The notes beneath the pieces are model-generated. The model was given only the letters and a program-made list of their open reading frames with translations. It made no database searches and was not told the DNA's origin. A DNA stretch of 64,000 bases from Rudaea sp. 3F27F6 (GTDB lineage Bacteria; Pseudomonadota; Gammaproteobacteria; Xanthomonadales; Rhodanobacteraceae), in contig NZ_SCNG01000002.1 of NCBI RefSeq assembly GCF_005503555.1, positions 1 to 64,000 on the forward strand, written 5' to 3'. Position numbers and translations under genes: made by a program. This document shows positions 44,602 to 53,557 of this stretch, in pieces; the first letter of the stretch is position 1, and every line of letters begins with the position of its first letter.

Positions 44602-46338
44602 ATGAGCAACCGCCTCATGCCGCTATCGCACACGCAATCCCGCAACCCGTCGTGGCCGCATCGACTCGCCCTCGCGGCTATCGTCGTCGCGCTTTGCTCA
44701 CCCGTGTTTGCGCGCGATACCGGCACGACGACGAAAACAGCCGCAATCGCCAGCGCCAACGCGCACGCCACGGAGGCCGGCTTCAGCGTGCTCGCCGAAG
44801 GCGGCAACGCGATGGACGCGGCGATCGCGGTCGCCACGTCGTTGTCGGTGCTGCAGCCGGAAGCGTCCGGCATCGGCGGCGGCTTTCTCGCCTTGATCCA
44901 CGATGCGGCGAGCGGCAAAGATACGTTTATCGACTCGCGCGAGATGGCGCCGGCGGCGGTGAAGTCGGCGGACTATCTCAATACGGACGGCACGCCCAAT
45001 CGCGACACGTCGCTCAACGGTCCGTTGGCCGCGGGCATCCCGGGATCGCCTGCGGGCCTGGCCTATATTGCGCAACATTTCGGCAAGCTGCCGCTGAAGA
45101 AATCGGTGCAGCCCGCGATCGACTTCGCCGAAAAAGGAGTCCACCCGACTTCGGCGCTCGTGCATTCGATCGAACACCGCGCCGACGTGCTGCGCCGCTA
45201 CGCCGCGTCGACGGCCAAGTTTTTCCCGAACGGCAAAGCGCCGACAACGGGCGACATCTTTCGTGACCAAGCGCAGGCACGCACGCTGAGGATTTTCGCG
45301 GAAAAAGGCGCCGACGGTTTCTACAAAGGCGAAGTCGCCGAAGAAATGGTCGCGGCGGTAAAAGCGGCCGGCGGCACCTGGACGACGACCGATCTCGCGA
45401 GCTATCAAGCCAAGGAGCGCAAGCCGATCGAGCTGACCTACAACGGCTTCAAGATCCTTACGGCACCGCCGCCGTCGGCGGGCGGTGTCGTCGTCGGCGA
45501 GGTGCTGAACATACTTGCCGGCATCGATTTGCAGGGTCTCGATCAGGCCCACCGCATCCATTACGAAGTCGAAGCGATGCGCCGCGCCTATCGCGATCAC
45601 AACGAATATCTGGGCGATACCGATTTCGTGAAAGTGCCGATGGACATGCTGCTGTCGCCCTACTACGCGGACGGATTGCGCCAAAGCATCCTGCCCGAGC
45701 AGGCGACGAAATCCGAATGGCTGCCGGCCGCACATGCGCCGGAAGCGGGCATGCACACCACGCATTTCTCGATCATCGACAAGGACGGCAACATGGTGTC
45801 GATGACTTGCACGGTCAACACCACGCTGGGCTCCGGATTCGTCGCAGGCAAGAGCGGCGTGCTGCTCAATAACGAGATGGACGACTTCGCCCTGGTACCC
45901 GGAAAGCCGAACGCCTACGGCCTGATCGGCGGCTCCGCCAACGCCGCGGTAGCGGGCAAACGCATGCTGTCGGCAATGACGCCGAGCTTCGTCATCGGCA
46001 AGGACCGCGTCGCCGTCATCGGCTCGCCTGGCGGCTCGACCATCATGACCCAAGTGCTCGAAGGCATGCTCGCTTTCATCGACGGCAAGAGCGCACCCGA
46101 GATCACTGCGCAGAAGCGCTTTCATCATCAGTACCTACCCGATCGCATCGACGTCGAAACCGGCAGCCTGCCCGCCGACGTGATCGAAAAACTCAAAGCG
46201 ATGGGCTACGCCATCCACGACCGCGAATCGTGGGGCAATATGAATGTGGTGGTCTGGGACAAGACCACGAACACGAAGACGGCGGCGAGCGATCCGCGCA
46301 GCAAAGACGGTCTCGGCAAGGTGCAGGCGGTCCGTTGA
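44602..46338 (+). CDS. ggt: Gamma-glutamyltransferase
   Basis: 578 residues with a signal peptide (cleavage after PVFAR near residue 38), so a periplasmic enzyme. The large-subunit features include NAMDAAIAVATSLSVLQPEA and the glutamate-binding arginine in IDSREMAP. The autocatalytic cleavage site and nucleophile threonine are in GMHTTHFSIID (T386). The small subunit has CTVNTTLGSGF, NNEMDDF and the oxyanion region IGSPGGSTIMTQ. All are intact. It hydrolyses gamma-glutamyl bonds (glutathione, gamma-Glu peptides) or transfers the glutamyl group. Release of glutamate next to the GltS gene 22 bp downstream makes a scavenging unit. It is transcribed from copy D of the shared promoter. Confidence 0.95.
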   Translation: MSNRLMPLSHTQSRNPSWPHRLALAAIVVALCSPVFARDTGTTTKTAAIASANAHATEAGFSVLAEGGNAMDAAIAVATSLSVLQPEASGIGGGFLALIHDAASGKDTFIDSREMAPAAVKSADYLNTDGTPNRDTSLNGPLAAGIPGSPAGLAYIAQHFGKLPLKKSVQPAIDFAEKGVHPTSALVHSIEHRADVLRRYAASTAKFFPNGKAPTTGDIFRDQAQARTLRIFAEKGADGFYKGEVAEEMVAAVKAAGGTWTTTDLASYQAKERKPIELTYNGFKILTAPPPSAGGVVVGEVLNILAGIDLQGLDQAHRIHYEVEAMRRAYRDHNEYLGDTDFVKVPMDMLLSPYYADGLRQSILPEQATKSEWLPAAHAPEAGMHTTHFSIIDKDGNMVSMTCTVNTTLGSGFVAGKSGVLLNNEMDDFALVPGKPNAYGLIGGSANAAVAGKRMLSAMTPSFVIGKDRVAVIGSPGGSTIMTQVLEGMLAFIDGKSAPEITAQKRFHHQYLPDRIDVETGSLPADVIEKLKAMGYAIHDRESWGNMNVVVWDKTTNTKTAASDPRSKDGLGKVQAVR

Positions 46339-46360
46339 CGACGGCATCCGAAGAACGCGC

Positions 46361-47575
46361 ATGCTGACGCTCGACCCGATTCAGACTCTGGCCGCCGGCG
46401 GCTTGTGCCTGCTTGCCGGCTATGCCATCCGGCGGCGGCTGCCGCAGCTTGCGCGGTTCAACATCCCGGCGTCGGTGATCGGCGGTCTGCTCGTCGCTCT
46501 TGCGCTGCTCGCGTGCCGGCATTGGGACGCCGTGCCGGTGCAGTTCGACACGACGCTGGAACGGCCGCTGATGATCGCGTTCTTCACCAGCATCGGTTTC
46601 AACGCGAGCGTAAGCCTGCTGCGGATCAGCGGCCGCCAGGTCGCGCTGTTCCTCGGTCTCGCCACTTTTCTCGCCGTGGTGCAGAACGTCGTCGGCATCG
46701 GTTTGGCCAAGGCCTTCGGTCTGTCGCCGCTGTTCGGCGTCGTTGCCGGATCGGCGACGCTGACCGGCGGACCGGCGACCGGACTGGCGTTTGCGCCGCT
46801 GTTCGAACAGGCCGGCGTGGTCGGCGCGAAGAGCATCGCGCTGGCCTCGGCGATGGCGGGCATCGTCATCGGCTCGATCGTCGGCGCACCGCTGGCGACG
46901 ATGCTGATCGAGCGCCACAAACTCGCGCACGCCGGATCGGCGGCGGCAGCGAGCAGCGCCGCGTCGGAAACGCCGGCAGCCGCGGCGGCAAGTAACACAG
47001 GCAGCACAAACGAGCGGCTTCCGCACGGACTCAAAAGCCTCGTGCTGCTGCTCGTGGCGATGGGGCTCGGCGCATGGGTCAGCGACGGTCTGCACGCGCT
47101 CGACCTGACCATGCCGAGCTATATCGGCGCGATGCTGGTCGGCGCCGTGATGCGCAATATCGACGACCATTTCGGCTGGTTCGGTCTTTCCGTGCCGAGC
47201 ATCGACACGATCGGCAGCATCTGTCTTTCGCTGTTTCTCGCCGTCGCCCTGATGGACCTGCATCTATGGGAACTCGCCGGCGTGGCGACGCCGCTCCTGG
47301 TCAACCTCGGCGTGCAGACGATCATCGTCGTGGCTTTCTGTTGCTGGCCGCTGCTGCAGCTGATGGGGCGCGACTACGATGCCGCGGTCATGACCGGCGG
47401 CTTTGCCGGATTTATGCTCGGCATCACGGCGAACGCGATGGCCGTGATGGATTCATTGACCGAGCGTTTCGGGCCCGCTCCGAGGGCATTCCTCGTCGCG
47501 CCCCTGGTCGGCGCGTTTCTGATCGATTTCACCAACGCGATTGTGATTACGTTCTTTATCAATGCGTGGAAGTGA
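46361..47575 (+). CDS. gltS: Sodium/glutamate symporter GltS
   Basis: 404 residues with about ten membrane segments in two inverted halves. The family repeats are FFTSIGFNASVSLLRISGRQ, the pore loop GSATLTGGPATGLAFAPLFE in the first half, and MTGGFAGFMLGITANAMAVM in the second. An Ala/Ser-rich cytoplasmic loop (about residues 190-223) separates them. GltS takes up L- and D-glutamate with Na+, which fits the D-Glu enzymes of the locus. The ATG at 46361 follows the ggt stop by 22 bp, in the same transcript. Its partner role is to import glutamate freed by Ggt and the serine hydrolases. Confidence 0.93.
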   Translation: MLTLDPIQTLAAGGLCLLAGYAIRRRLPQLARFNIPASVIGGLLVALALLACRHWDAVPVQFDTTLERPLMIAFFTSIGFNASVSLLRISGRQVALFLGLATFLAVVQNVVGIGLAKAFGLSPLFGVVAGSATLTGGPATGLAFAPLFEQAGVVGAKSIALASAMAGIVIGSIVGAPLATMLIERHKLAHAGSAAAASSAASETPAAAAASNTGSTNERLPHGLKSLVLLLVAMGLGAWVSDGLHALDLTMPSYIGAMLVGAVMRNIDDHFGWFGLSVPSIDTIGSICLSLFLAVALMDLHLWELAGVATPLLVNLGVQTIIVVAFCCWPLLQLMGRDYDAAVMTGGFAGFMLGITANAMAVMDSLTERFGPAPRAFLVAPLVGAFLIDFTNAIVITFFINAWK

Positions 47576-47647
47576 CGCCCAGGTCTTCCGCCATGCTCAG
47601 CAACGCCCGAACGTAACTCTTGTTTGAACCTGTCGCAAAATTTACGC

Positions 47648-47783
47648 CGTTCGTGTTGAGCGTAGCGGAGCGCAGTTCCGCGAAGTCGAAACACCACGAT
47701 CAATGCGACCTCCGACCCCTTCGATTTCGGCACTCCGCGCCGTAGCCTGTCCTGAGCGAAAGTCGAAGCGCTCAGGGCGAACG
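47648..47783. repeat. Intergenic palindromic (REP-like) element with imperfect terminal inverted repeats
   Basis: CGTTCG-N3-TGAGC (47648-47661) pairs with GCTCA-N3-CGAACG (47770-47783). The interior has further short inverted pieces of the GAGCG..AGTCGAA type familiar from dispersed elements in gammaproteobacteria. It sits between convergent gltS and dat and may serve as a transcript end. Confidence 0.6.
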
Positions 47784-47787
47784 GAGT

Positions 47788-48651
47788 TCAGCCCGCTTCG
47801 CGTTTCTTGAGCGCCTGAAACTCTTCGAACACGCGGCGCCAGAGCGGGCCCGGCTGGCCCGTGCCGACAACCTTGCCGTCGAGCCGCGTGACCGGCAGCG
47901 CTTCCCGCGTCGAACTTGCGATCCAGATTTCGTCCGCGGCCAACAACTCGTCTCGATGCACTTCACGCACGTCCAGCGGCAAGCCGAGCGCGTCGAGTAC
48001 ATCGCCGACGACGAGGCGCGTGATGCTCGGCAGACGTTCGCGGCCGGGCGGCGGCGTGACGATGCGATCCTGCTTCACCACGAATACAGCACTCGACCCG
48101 CCTTCGGCGAGAACGTCGCCGCGCAGCAGGATCGCTTCGTCCGCGTCTTGCTGCGCGGCCTGCATGCGCAGCAGCACCGGACCGAGCAACGAGATCGACT
48201 TGATGTCGCAACGCGACCAGCGGATATCTTCCAGCGTCGCCGCCGCAATGCCTTGCTGCAATGACGCAGGCTGCGGCTCCTTCAGCCGCCAGCAGAAGCC
48301 GAAGACCGTCGGCTTCATATCCGCTTCGGGCAAAAAATCGCGGCCGCGGCCGGTGCCACGCGTGACCTCGAGATAGATGCCCATATCGCCGCCGCCGTTC
48401 GCGGCGATCAGTTCGTGCACGAGTTCGAGCCAGCGTGCGCGCGGGTAAGGATCGGCGATCTGCAGCGCATCGAGGCCCGACCGCAATCGTTCGAAGTGCG
48501 CCTCCAGGCGAAACGGCTTGCCGTTGTAGCTCGGCACGACTTCATAGACGCCATCGCCAAACAGGAAGCCGCGATCGAACGGCGAGATGCGCACCTCGTG
48601 GGTGGCGACGATGGCGCCGTCGAGCAAGGAGTAAGGAAGTGCGTCGGTCAT
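47788..48651 (-). CDS. dat: D-amino-acid transaminase (class IV aminotransferase)
   Basis: 287 residues with the DAAT pattern: EVRISPFDRGFLFGDGVYEV near residue 19, LEVTRGTGRGRDF, the PLP lysine in DIKSISLLGP (K151), and EAILLRGDVLAEGGSSAVFV with the PLP-contacting glutamate. The SISLLG text after the lysine matches D-amino-acid transaminase better than BCAT or ADC lyase. It interconverts D-amino acids and 2-oxoacids, typically D-Ala + 2-oxoglutarate with D-Glu + pyruvate, in the cytosol. It is convergent with gltS and followed by a TPR-sulfotransferase on the same strand. In this locus it supplies or consumes D-Glu, linking D-Ala to the Dgc route. It is not preceded by the shared promoter. 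Confidence 0.9.
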   Translation of the reverse strand: MTDALPYSLLDGAIVATHEVRISPFDRGFLFGDGVYEVVPSYNGKPFRLEAHFERLRSGLDALQIADPYPRARWLELVHELIAANGGGDMGIYLEVTRGTGRGRDFLPEADMKPTVFGFCWRLKEPQPASLQQGIAAATLEDIRWSRCDIKSISLLGPVLLRMQAAQQDADEAILLRGDVLAEGGSSAVFVVKQDRIVTPPPGRERLPSITRLVVGDVLDALGLPLDVREVHRDELLAADEIWIASSTREALPVTRLDGKVVGTGQPGPLWRRVFEEFQALKKREAG

Positions 48652-48696
48652 TTCAGCAATGCAGTGGACAGTGGTGAGTGGAATTGGAGTTCACGT

Positions 48697-50313
48697 TCAT
48701 TCCAACGCAACCCCGGCAGCCTGCAGGCGCTCGCGCAGCCGATCGAGCTTGTCGCCGTAGCGCGCGCTGCGCGCGGTGTCGCGGCGCAGCGGTTGGCGCA
48801 CCTGCGCCGCACTCGGCGCGCTCAGCACGGCGCGCGAGGTCTTGTGGAATTCGAGGCAGGCGGGATCGAACGGCAGATCGCAGAATTCCAGCAGGCGGCG
48901 AATTTCCGCTTCCGGTTCGGCCTGCAGGGTTTCGTACTGAAGATCGAGCACACGCTCGGGAAATTGTTCGCGCCAGAAACGCGTGAGGCGCAGGAAGTCA
49001 ATGCAGTAGTCGGCCAGTTCGTCGAGATCGCAGGCAAAACTGCTGCGTTCGCTGAAAAGCTGACGGAAGCACGCGAGGCACGTCTCCACCGGATCACGGC
49101 GAATGATCACCACGCGCGCCGCCGGCAGCATCGCCAATGCCGCGCCGACGAGATACCAGTTGAGCAGGCTTTTGTCGGTGAAGCGCGGCCGCGTCCGGCG
49201 CCAGCGTGCGGTTCGCGCAAGATAATCGCGACCGAGGCGCTGCCAATCCTCCGCCGTCGCATCAGGCACCCAGAGCGGGAATGCCGAATTGCGCCGCCGC
49301 GTTTCCGCGTCGATGATCTCGGTCATGTCCTTGATCTCGTTCGCGCCTTCGACCTGCGGATGCGAAGCGAGGATCTGCTCGACCAGGGTCGAACCGGAAC
49401 GCGGAATGCTGACGATCAGGATCGCTTCGGCACCGAGCCGGTCGTCCAACGGCGATGGCGTTCCGTCGGCAAACACGCGCTGGATTTCCTCGACGCGCTT
49501 GCGCTCGCCCGCGGCGTCCCACGTCACTCGCCGGCGCCGCGAGGCATTGGCGGTGCGGAACGCTTCGAACGCCTGCGCATAGTCGCCCTGGTCTTCGAGT
49601 GCTTTTGCGTAGCTGAAGCCGAGCAACTCGCGTGAACGCGGCGGCAAGTCCTGACGCGTCAAAGCGCGCTGCAAAGACACGACATCGGCCGCGTCGAAGC
49701 GCACCGTGTTGAGATTCGACAGGCCGAACCAGCCTTCCGCATTGCCGGGGTCGCGGCGCAGCAGTTCGCGGAATCCCGCGATCGCGGTGTCGATCTCGCC
49801 GAGGCTCGCCTGCGCCTTGGACAAGGACAGCCGCGCCGATACATGCGCGGGATCGAGCTCGAGGGCGCGGCGCAGCGCGACGACCGCTTCGCCGGTATGC
49901 ACTTGCTGCACGAGTGCCTCGCCGAGATTGAACCAGGCCGATGCGGAGCGAGGGTCCAGCGCACACGCCTGGCGCAGATGCTGCACCGCATCCGCGGTTT
50001 CGCCGCGCTCGTGCAGCGCGATGCCGAGGCAGACGTGAATGTCGGAGTCGTCGGGATGCGCTGCCAGCACGCGCCGGAAACAGTCGATCGCGCGCGCGTG
50101 ATCGCCAAGACGCTGGACCGCCATGCCGAGCATGCGCACCGCACTCAGCTCGTCGGGGGCCAACGCGAGCACGTTGGACAACGAGTGTTCCGCGGCGGCG
50201 AAATCGCGGCGCTCCCACTCCTCTTTCGCGCGCGCCAGCATGCGCGCGGCGGTGCGCGAAAGCGGTGCGCGCGAGGCGTTCTGCGCAAGTCGTGGATCTG
50301 TGTGCGGCGTCAT
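48697..50313 (-). CDS. TPR-containing sulfotransferase family protein
   Basis: 538 residues. The first 240 form about six TPR repeats (LGMAVQRLGDHARAIDCFRR, LGIALHERGETADAVQHLRQ, LGEALVQQVHTGEAVVALRR). The C-terminal 270 are a sulfotransferase domain with the 5'-PSB loop in VSIPRSGSTLVEQILASHPQ near residue 297 and the 3'-PB region in VVIIRRDPVETCLACFRQLF near residue 397. Such fusions occur beside TonB receptors in Xanthomonadales and sphingomonads; their acceptors are unknown. The gene is immediately downstream of the Oar-like receptor gene on the same strand, separated by that gene's terminator, and starts 45 bp upstream of dat. No signal peptide is present. Confidence 0.88.
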   Translation of the reverse strand: MTPHTDPRLAQNASRAPLSRTAARMLARAKEEWERRDFAAAEHSLSNVLALAPDELSAVRMLGMAVQRLGDHARAIDCFRRVLAAHPDDSDIHVCLGIALHERGETADAVQHLRQACALDPRSASAWFNLGEALVQQVHTGEAVVALRRALELDPAHVSARLSLSKAQASLGEIDTAIAGFRELLRRDPGNAEGWFGLSNLNTVRFDAADVVSLQRALTRQDLPPRSRELLGFSYAKALEDQGDYAQAFEAFRTANASRRRRVTWDAAGERKRVEEIQRVFADGTPSPLDDRLGAEAILIVSIPRSGSTLVEQILASHPQVEGANEIKDMTEIIDAETRRRNSAFPLWVPDATAEDWQRLGRDYLARTARWRRTRPRFTDKSLLNWYLVGAALAMLPAARVVIIRRDPVETCLACFRQLFSERSSFACDLDELADYCIDFLRLTRFWREQFPERVLDLQYETLQAEPEAEIRRLLEFCDLPFDPACLEFHKTSRAVLSAPSAAQVRQPLRRDTARSARYGDKLDRLRERLQAAGVALE

Positions 50314-50368
50314 ATCGTCAACGTCTTCAAGTCAAAGCAACAGGCTACACAAGACGCTCGACGTCCAC

Positions 50369-50399
50369 AAAAAAACGCCGGGCCAATCCCGCCCGGCGT
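50369..50399 (-). terminator. Rho-independent terminator of the Oar-like receptor gene
   Basis: ACGCCGGGC (50375-50383) pairs with GCCCGGCGT (50391-50399). On the minus strand the stem is followed by T7. It lies 20 bp after the receptor stop. Confidence 0.9.
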
Positions 50400-50419
50400 G
50401 GAGACACGGCTTGCACTCT

Positions 50420-53400
50420 TCAGAAGTCGTAGGCGACGGACAGTCGGACATAGCGCGGCGGCTGCGAGTCCTGGATCATTCCGTAGGTCGGGTTCGGGTT
50501 GGACGTCGATCTGAAGCTGTCGCCGTAATACAGCGCCGTCTGGTTGTTGAACACGTTGAGGACAGCCAGATTGAAATCGAGCTTGTGGTCGGCCCAGTTC
50601 GGCCTGTAGTCCACGTTGAGACCGAGCTGATGGTTCCACGGCAGGCGGCCTAGCGAACCCGGCGGAACCGGCACACCGCCGCACCAGTAATACGTATTGG
50701 AACCATGCAGGGCAACCTGGTCCACGCCGTAGCGGCCGCGGCACATGCGCGGTGTGCCGGAGGCGACGTACAGATTGCCGCCGAGCGTCCATTCCGAAGT
50801 GAGCGCATACGCGCCGAAGATTTTGAGCTGGTGCTTGCGGTCGTTCGGCAGGAGGCCATTGGAATATTCCATTCTTTCCGGGAAATCCCAGGCGGTAGTG
50901 AGCGACTCGTAGGAACCGCCCTGCGCAGAATACGTGCTCACCGGTCCTTCGGTGTTGCCCCAAGTGCGCGAGAACACATAGTCGATCTTGGCGAACCACT
51001 TGCTGTCCCAGGTATGTTCCAGCGACAGATCGATCGAGTAGTAGCGGCGCTTCGGGCCCATCGGAAAACCCTGATCGGCGGCGGTGAACTTCACCGGGAC
51101 GAGGCTTCCGTCCGGCGCCTTCATCAGCAGGTTGTTGGTCGCACCGGGGTTCATCAGGACCAGACTCTGCGCCCACTGATCACAGGTTTCCGCCGTCATC
51201 CAGGCATAACCCTGAGCGCGTCCGGCGGCGCACTCGTTCTGGATCGCGTCGACGTCGTCGATGATGCGGTTCATGCGCTGGTACGTGCCGGTCGCGCCGA
51301 ACGTCCAATTCGTGCCGAGCATCTCGAACTGCTGCTGGATGCCGAAAACGAAGTTGTCGGAGAACTCGGCCTTGATGTTCTGCGCAGCGGAGATGCGCGG
51401 GTCCTTGGCCTGGCCGTACTCGCTGTCGATCGACACGCCCGTCCCCGGATTTTGCGGCAGCGGCGTGAAACCGATCGGCTCGCCGGTGGTCGGGTTGATG
51501 CCCGTGTAGGTGCCGTAGACGCCCGCGTTGGTCACCGGCGCGGCGATCGACAATGCCACATTGGCCGGCAGCGCCAGATAGTAACGGCCGGCATTGCCGA
51601 ATATCTTCAGGCTGGAATCGCCGTGCACGTCCCAACTGAAGCCGAGGCGCGGCGCCCACTGCGGTTTGGTCTCGCGGATGTAGGGCACGCCCGAACCGTC
51701 GTAATTGACGAACGAATCGTCACGGATGCCGAGGTTCAGCAGCAGGTTCGGCGTGACTTGCCAGTTGTCCATGATGTACGCGGCGCGCTGCGCCACGCGC
51801 ACCGAGGCGGCCGAGATATCGACGTGCTTCTGCACGTAATAGCATGGAATCTTGCCGTTGGGACCCGCGACGCTCGCGCACTGCGTCGACGGCCCGACAT
51901 ACGGCGGCACGTTGGGGTCGACGCCGAACACCGGTTGACCGGCCGTACTCGTGCCGTAGATCCACTGATAACCGGGTCCCGGATTCACCGAGCCATCGTT
52001 GAGATCCTGGGAGTTGATATTGTCGATGCCAAACTGGAGTTGGTGGTTGCCGAGTTTCCACTCCAGACTCAAGCGGTAATTGGTCACCGTTTCCCGATGA
52101 TTCGGATCGGCGATCGACGAGTTGCCCTGCGCGTTCTTGATGCCGCCGGGCGGCACGAATGCCGGGTCCTGGAAGGATGCGCTGGCAACGTGCGGCAACG
52201 ACGGATCGTAACCGGGATAGCCGGGCTGCGTCGTGTAGTACTCGCCGTGCATCTTGCCGAACATCGCGTTCAAGGTCAGGTTGTCGGTGAGATAGGACGT
52301 GTAATTCGCCACCCACATGCGGAAAGCGGTCTTGGTGGTCTGGTCGAGAGCGTTGAAGCCGCCGCGCTGCAAGCTGCCGTAGTCGAAGTCGTAAATCGTC
52401 CCCCAGGTCTTGTGCTCGTTCTGCAGGCCGGTGAGGCTGAAGACGTTGGCGTCGTTGATGTTCCAGTTGATCTTGGCGTAGACCTTGGGATCGTGCTGGG
52501 TCACGTTTTCCGTGGTGGCGCCACTGCTGGCGAAAGACGTCGTCGTCCGGTAATGGGTGTTGTCCTGCTCGACGCCGAGGAAGAAGAACAGCTTGTCCTC
52601 GATGATCGGGCCGCTCACGTAGGCATCGTAGGTCGTTTCGTCGTGGCCGTTGTTCTTGCGGAAATAGGCCAGATTGCCGACCTTGTTGGCGCCCGTCGTC
52701 AACAATGGATTGGCATAGTAGTAATTGATCGGATCGTCGCGCAGGCTGCCCGGCTGCCACAGCGCGCGTGCGCCGAAATGCCACTCGTTCGAGCCGCTCT
52801 TGCCGATCTGGTTGACCACGCCGCCGATCGAGCGGCCGTAGCGGGCGTCGTAGCCGCTGATATAGGTCTGCTGCTGCTCGATGGCGCCGTACGGCAGGGA
52901 GACGCCGCCCATATTGTTGAGCAGCTCCGTGGTATTCATGCCGTCCACGTAGTAGGCATTCTCGGCCGCGGAAGCTCCGCCGAAGACCAAGGTCGGCGTG
53001 CCCAACGGGCCGGTGCCCAACTCGGCCGAAGCCATGTTGACGCCCGGCGCGAGCATGGCGATGTCTTCGGCGGTGCGCGCAATCGGCAACTGCTGCAATT
53101 GTTTCGCCGTGATCGTCGTCACCTGATTGGTGGTGGACACGTCGATGGTGGCGACCTGCCCGACGACCTTGACCGTGCCGAGTGTCTCGGACGATGCCGC
53201 CGCGCCCTTCTTGCCGAAGTCCACCGCGACCGCGCCTGCGGCCACCGGGCTCACATCGTTGCGCGATTCCACGACCTTGCCGTCCTGCAACAGCGAAACG
53301 GTATACGTGCCGACCGGCAGCGTGACCGAATATTTGCCGTTGGCATCCACTTCGACGGTGCGATTGAAACCCGCGCCGCCGGTGATCTGGATCGTTTCAC

Positions 53401-53557
53401 CGGCAGCCGCCGGAACCGTACCGTAGATGGTGCCGTTGGTCGCCTGCGCCCACAGCGTACCTGTGAAGCCCAAGGTGACCGATCCGATGGCAAGTGCCAG
53501 CGCTTTGCGCCGAAAGACGTTTTTGCGATACGCCGAACGCAGGGACGTGCCCTTCAT
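50420..53557 (-). CDS. Oar-like TonB-dependent receptor with carboxypeptidase-regulatory-like domain
   Basis: 1045 residues from the ATG at 53557 (GGGAGT upstream), with a signal peptide ending LWAQ near residue 38. A carboxypeptidase-regulatory-like beta-sandwich (about residues 40-100: ANGKYSVTLPVGTYTVSLLQ) precedes the plug (TAEDIAMLAPGVNMASAELG, NAYYVDGMNTTELLNNMGG) and a large barrel ending PPRYVRLSVAYDF. This is the Oar/CirA-like class common in Xanthomonadales and linked to peptide or oligosaccharide uptake. It is under copy B of the shared promoter and so belongs to the same regulon as dgcN, ggt and the serine hydrolase. The likely cargo is peptides or peptidoglycan fragments. Confidence 0.9.
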   Translation of the reverse strand: MKGTSLRSAYRKNVFRRKALALAIGSVTLGFTGTLWAQATNGTIYGTVPAAAGETIQITGGAGFNRTVEVDANGKYSVTLPVGTYTVSLLQDGKVVESRNDVSPVAAGAVAVDFGKKGAAASSETLGTVKVVGQVATIDVSTTNQVTTITAKQLQQLPIARTAEDIAMLAPGVNMASAELGTGPLGTPTLVFGGASAAENAYYVDGMNTTELLNNMGGVSLPYGAIEQQQTYISGYDARYGRSIGGVVNQIGKSGSNEWHFGARALWQPGSLRDDPINYYYANPLLTTGANKVGNLAYFRKNNGHDETTYDAYVSGPIIEDKLFFFLGVEQDNTHYRTTTSFASSGATTENVTQHDPKVYAKINWNINDANVFSLTGLQNEHKTWGTIYDFDYGSLQRGGFNALDQTTKTAFRMWVANYTSYLTDNLTLNAMFGKMHGEYYTTQPGYPGYDPSLPHVASASFQDPAFVPPGGIKNAQGNSSIADPNHRETVTNYRLSLEWKLGNHQLQFGIDNINSQDLNDGSVNPGPGYQWIYGTSTAGQPVFGVDPNVPPYVGPSTQCASVAGPNGKIPCYYVQKHVDISAASVRVAQRAAYIMDNWQVTPNLLLNLGIRDDSFVNYDGSGVPYIRETKPQWAPRLGFSWDVHGDSSLKIFGNAGRYYLALPANVALSIAAPVTNAGVYGTYTGINPTTGEPIGFTPLPQNPGTGVSIDSEYGQAKDPRISAAQNIKAEFSDNFVFGIQQQFEMLGTNWTFGATGTYQRMNRIIDDVDAIQNECAAGRAQGYAWMTAETCDQWAQSLVLMNPGATNNLLMKAPDGSLVPVKFTAADQGFPMGPKRRYYSIDLSLEHTWDSKWFAKIDYVFSRTWGNTEGPVSTYSAQGGSYESLTTAWDFPERMEYSNGLLPNDRKHQLKIFGAYALTSEWTLGGNLYVASGTPRMCRGRYGVDQVALHGSNTYYWCGGVPVPPGSLGRLPWNHQLGLNVDYRPNWADHKLDFNLAVLNVFNNQTALYYGDSFRSTSNPNPTYGMIQDSQPPRYVRLSVAYDF

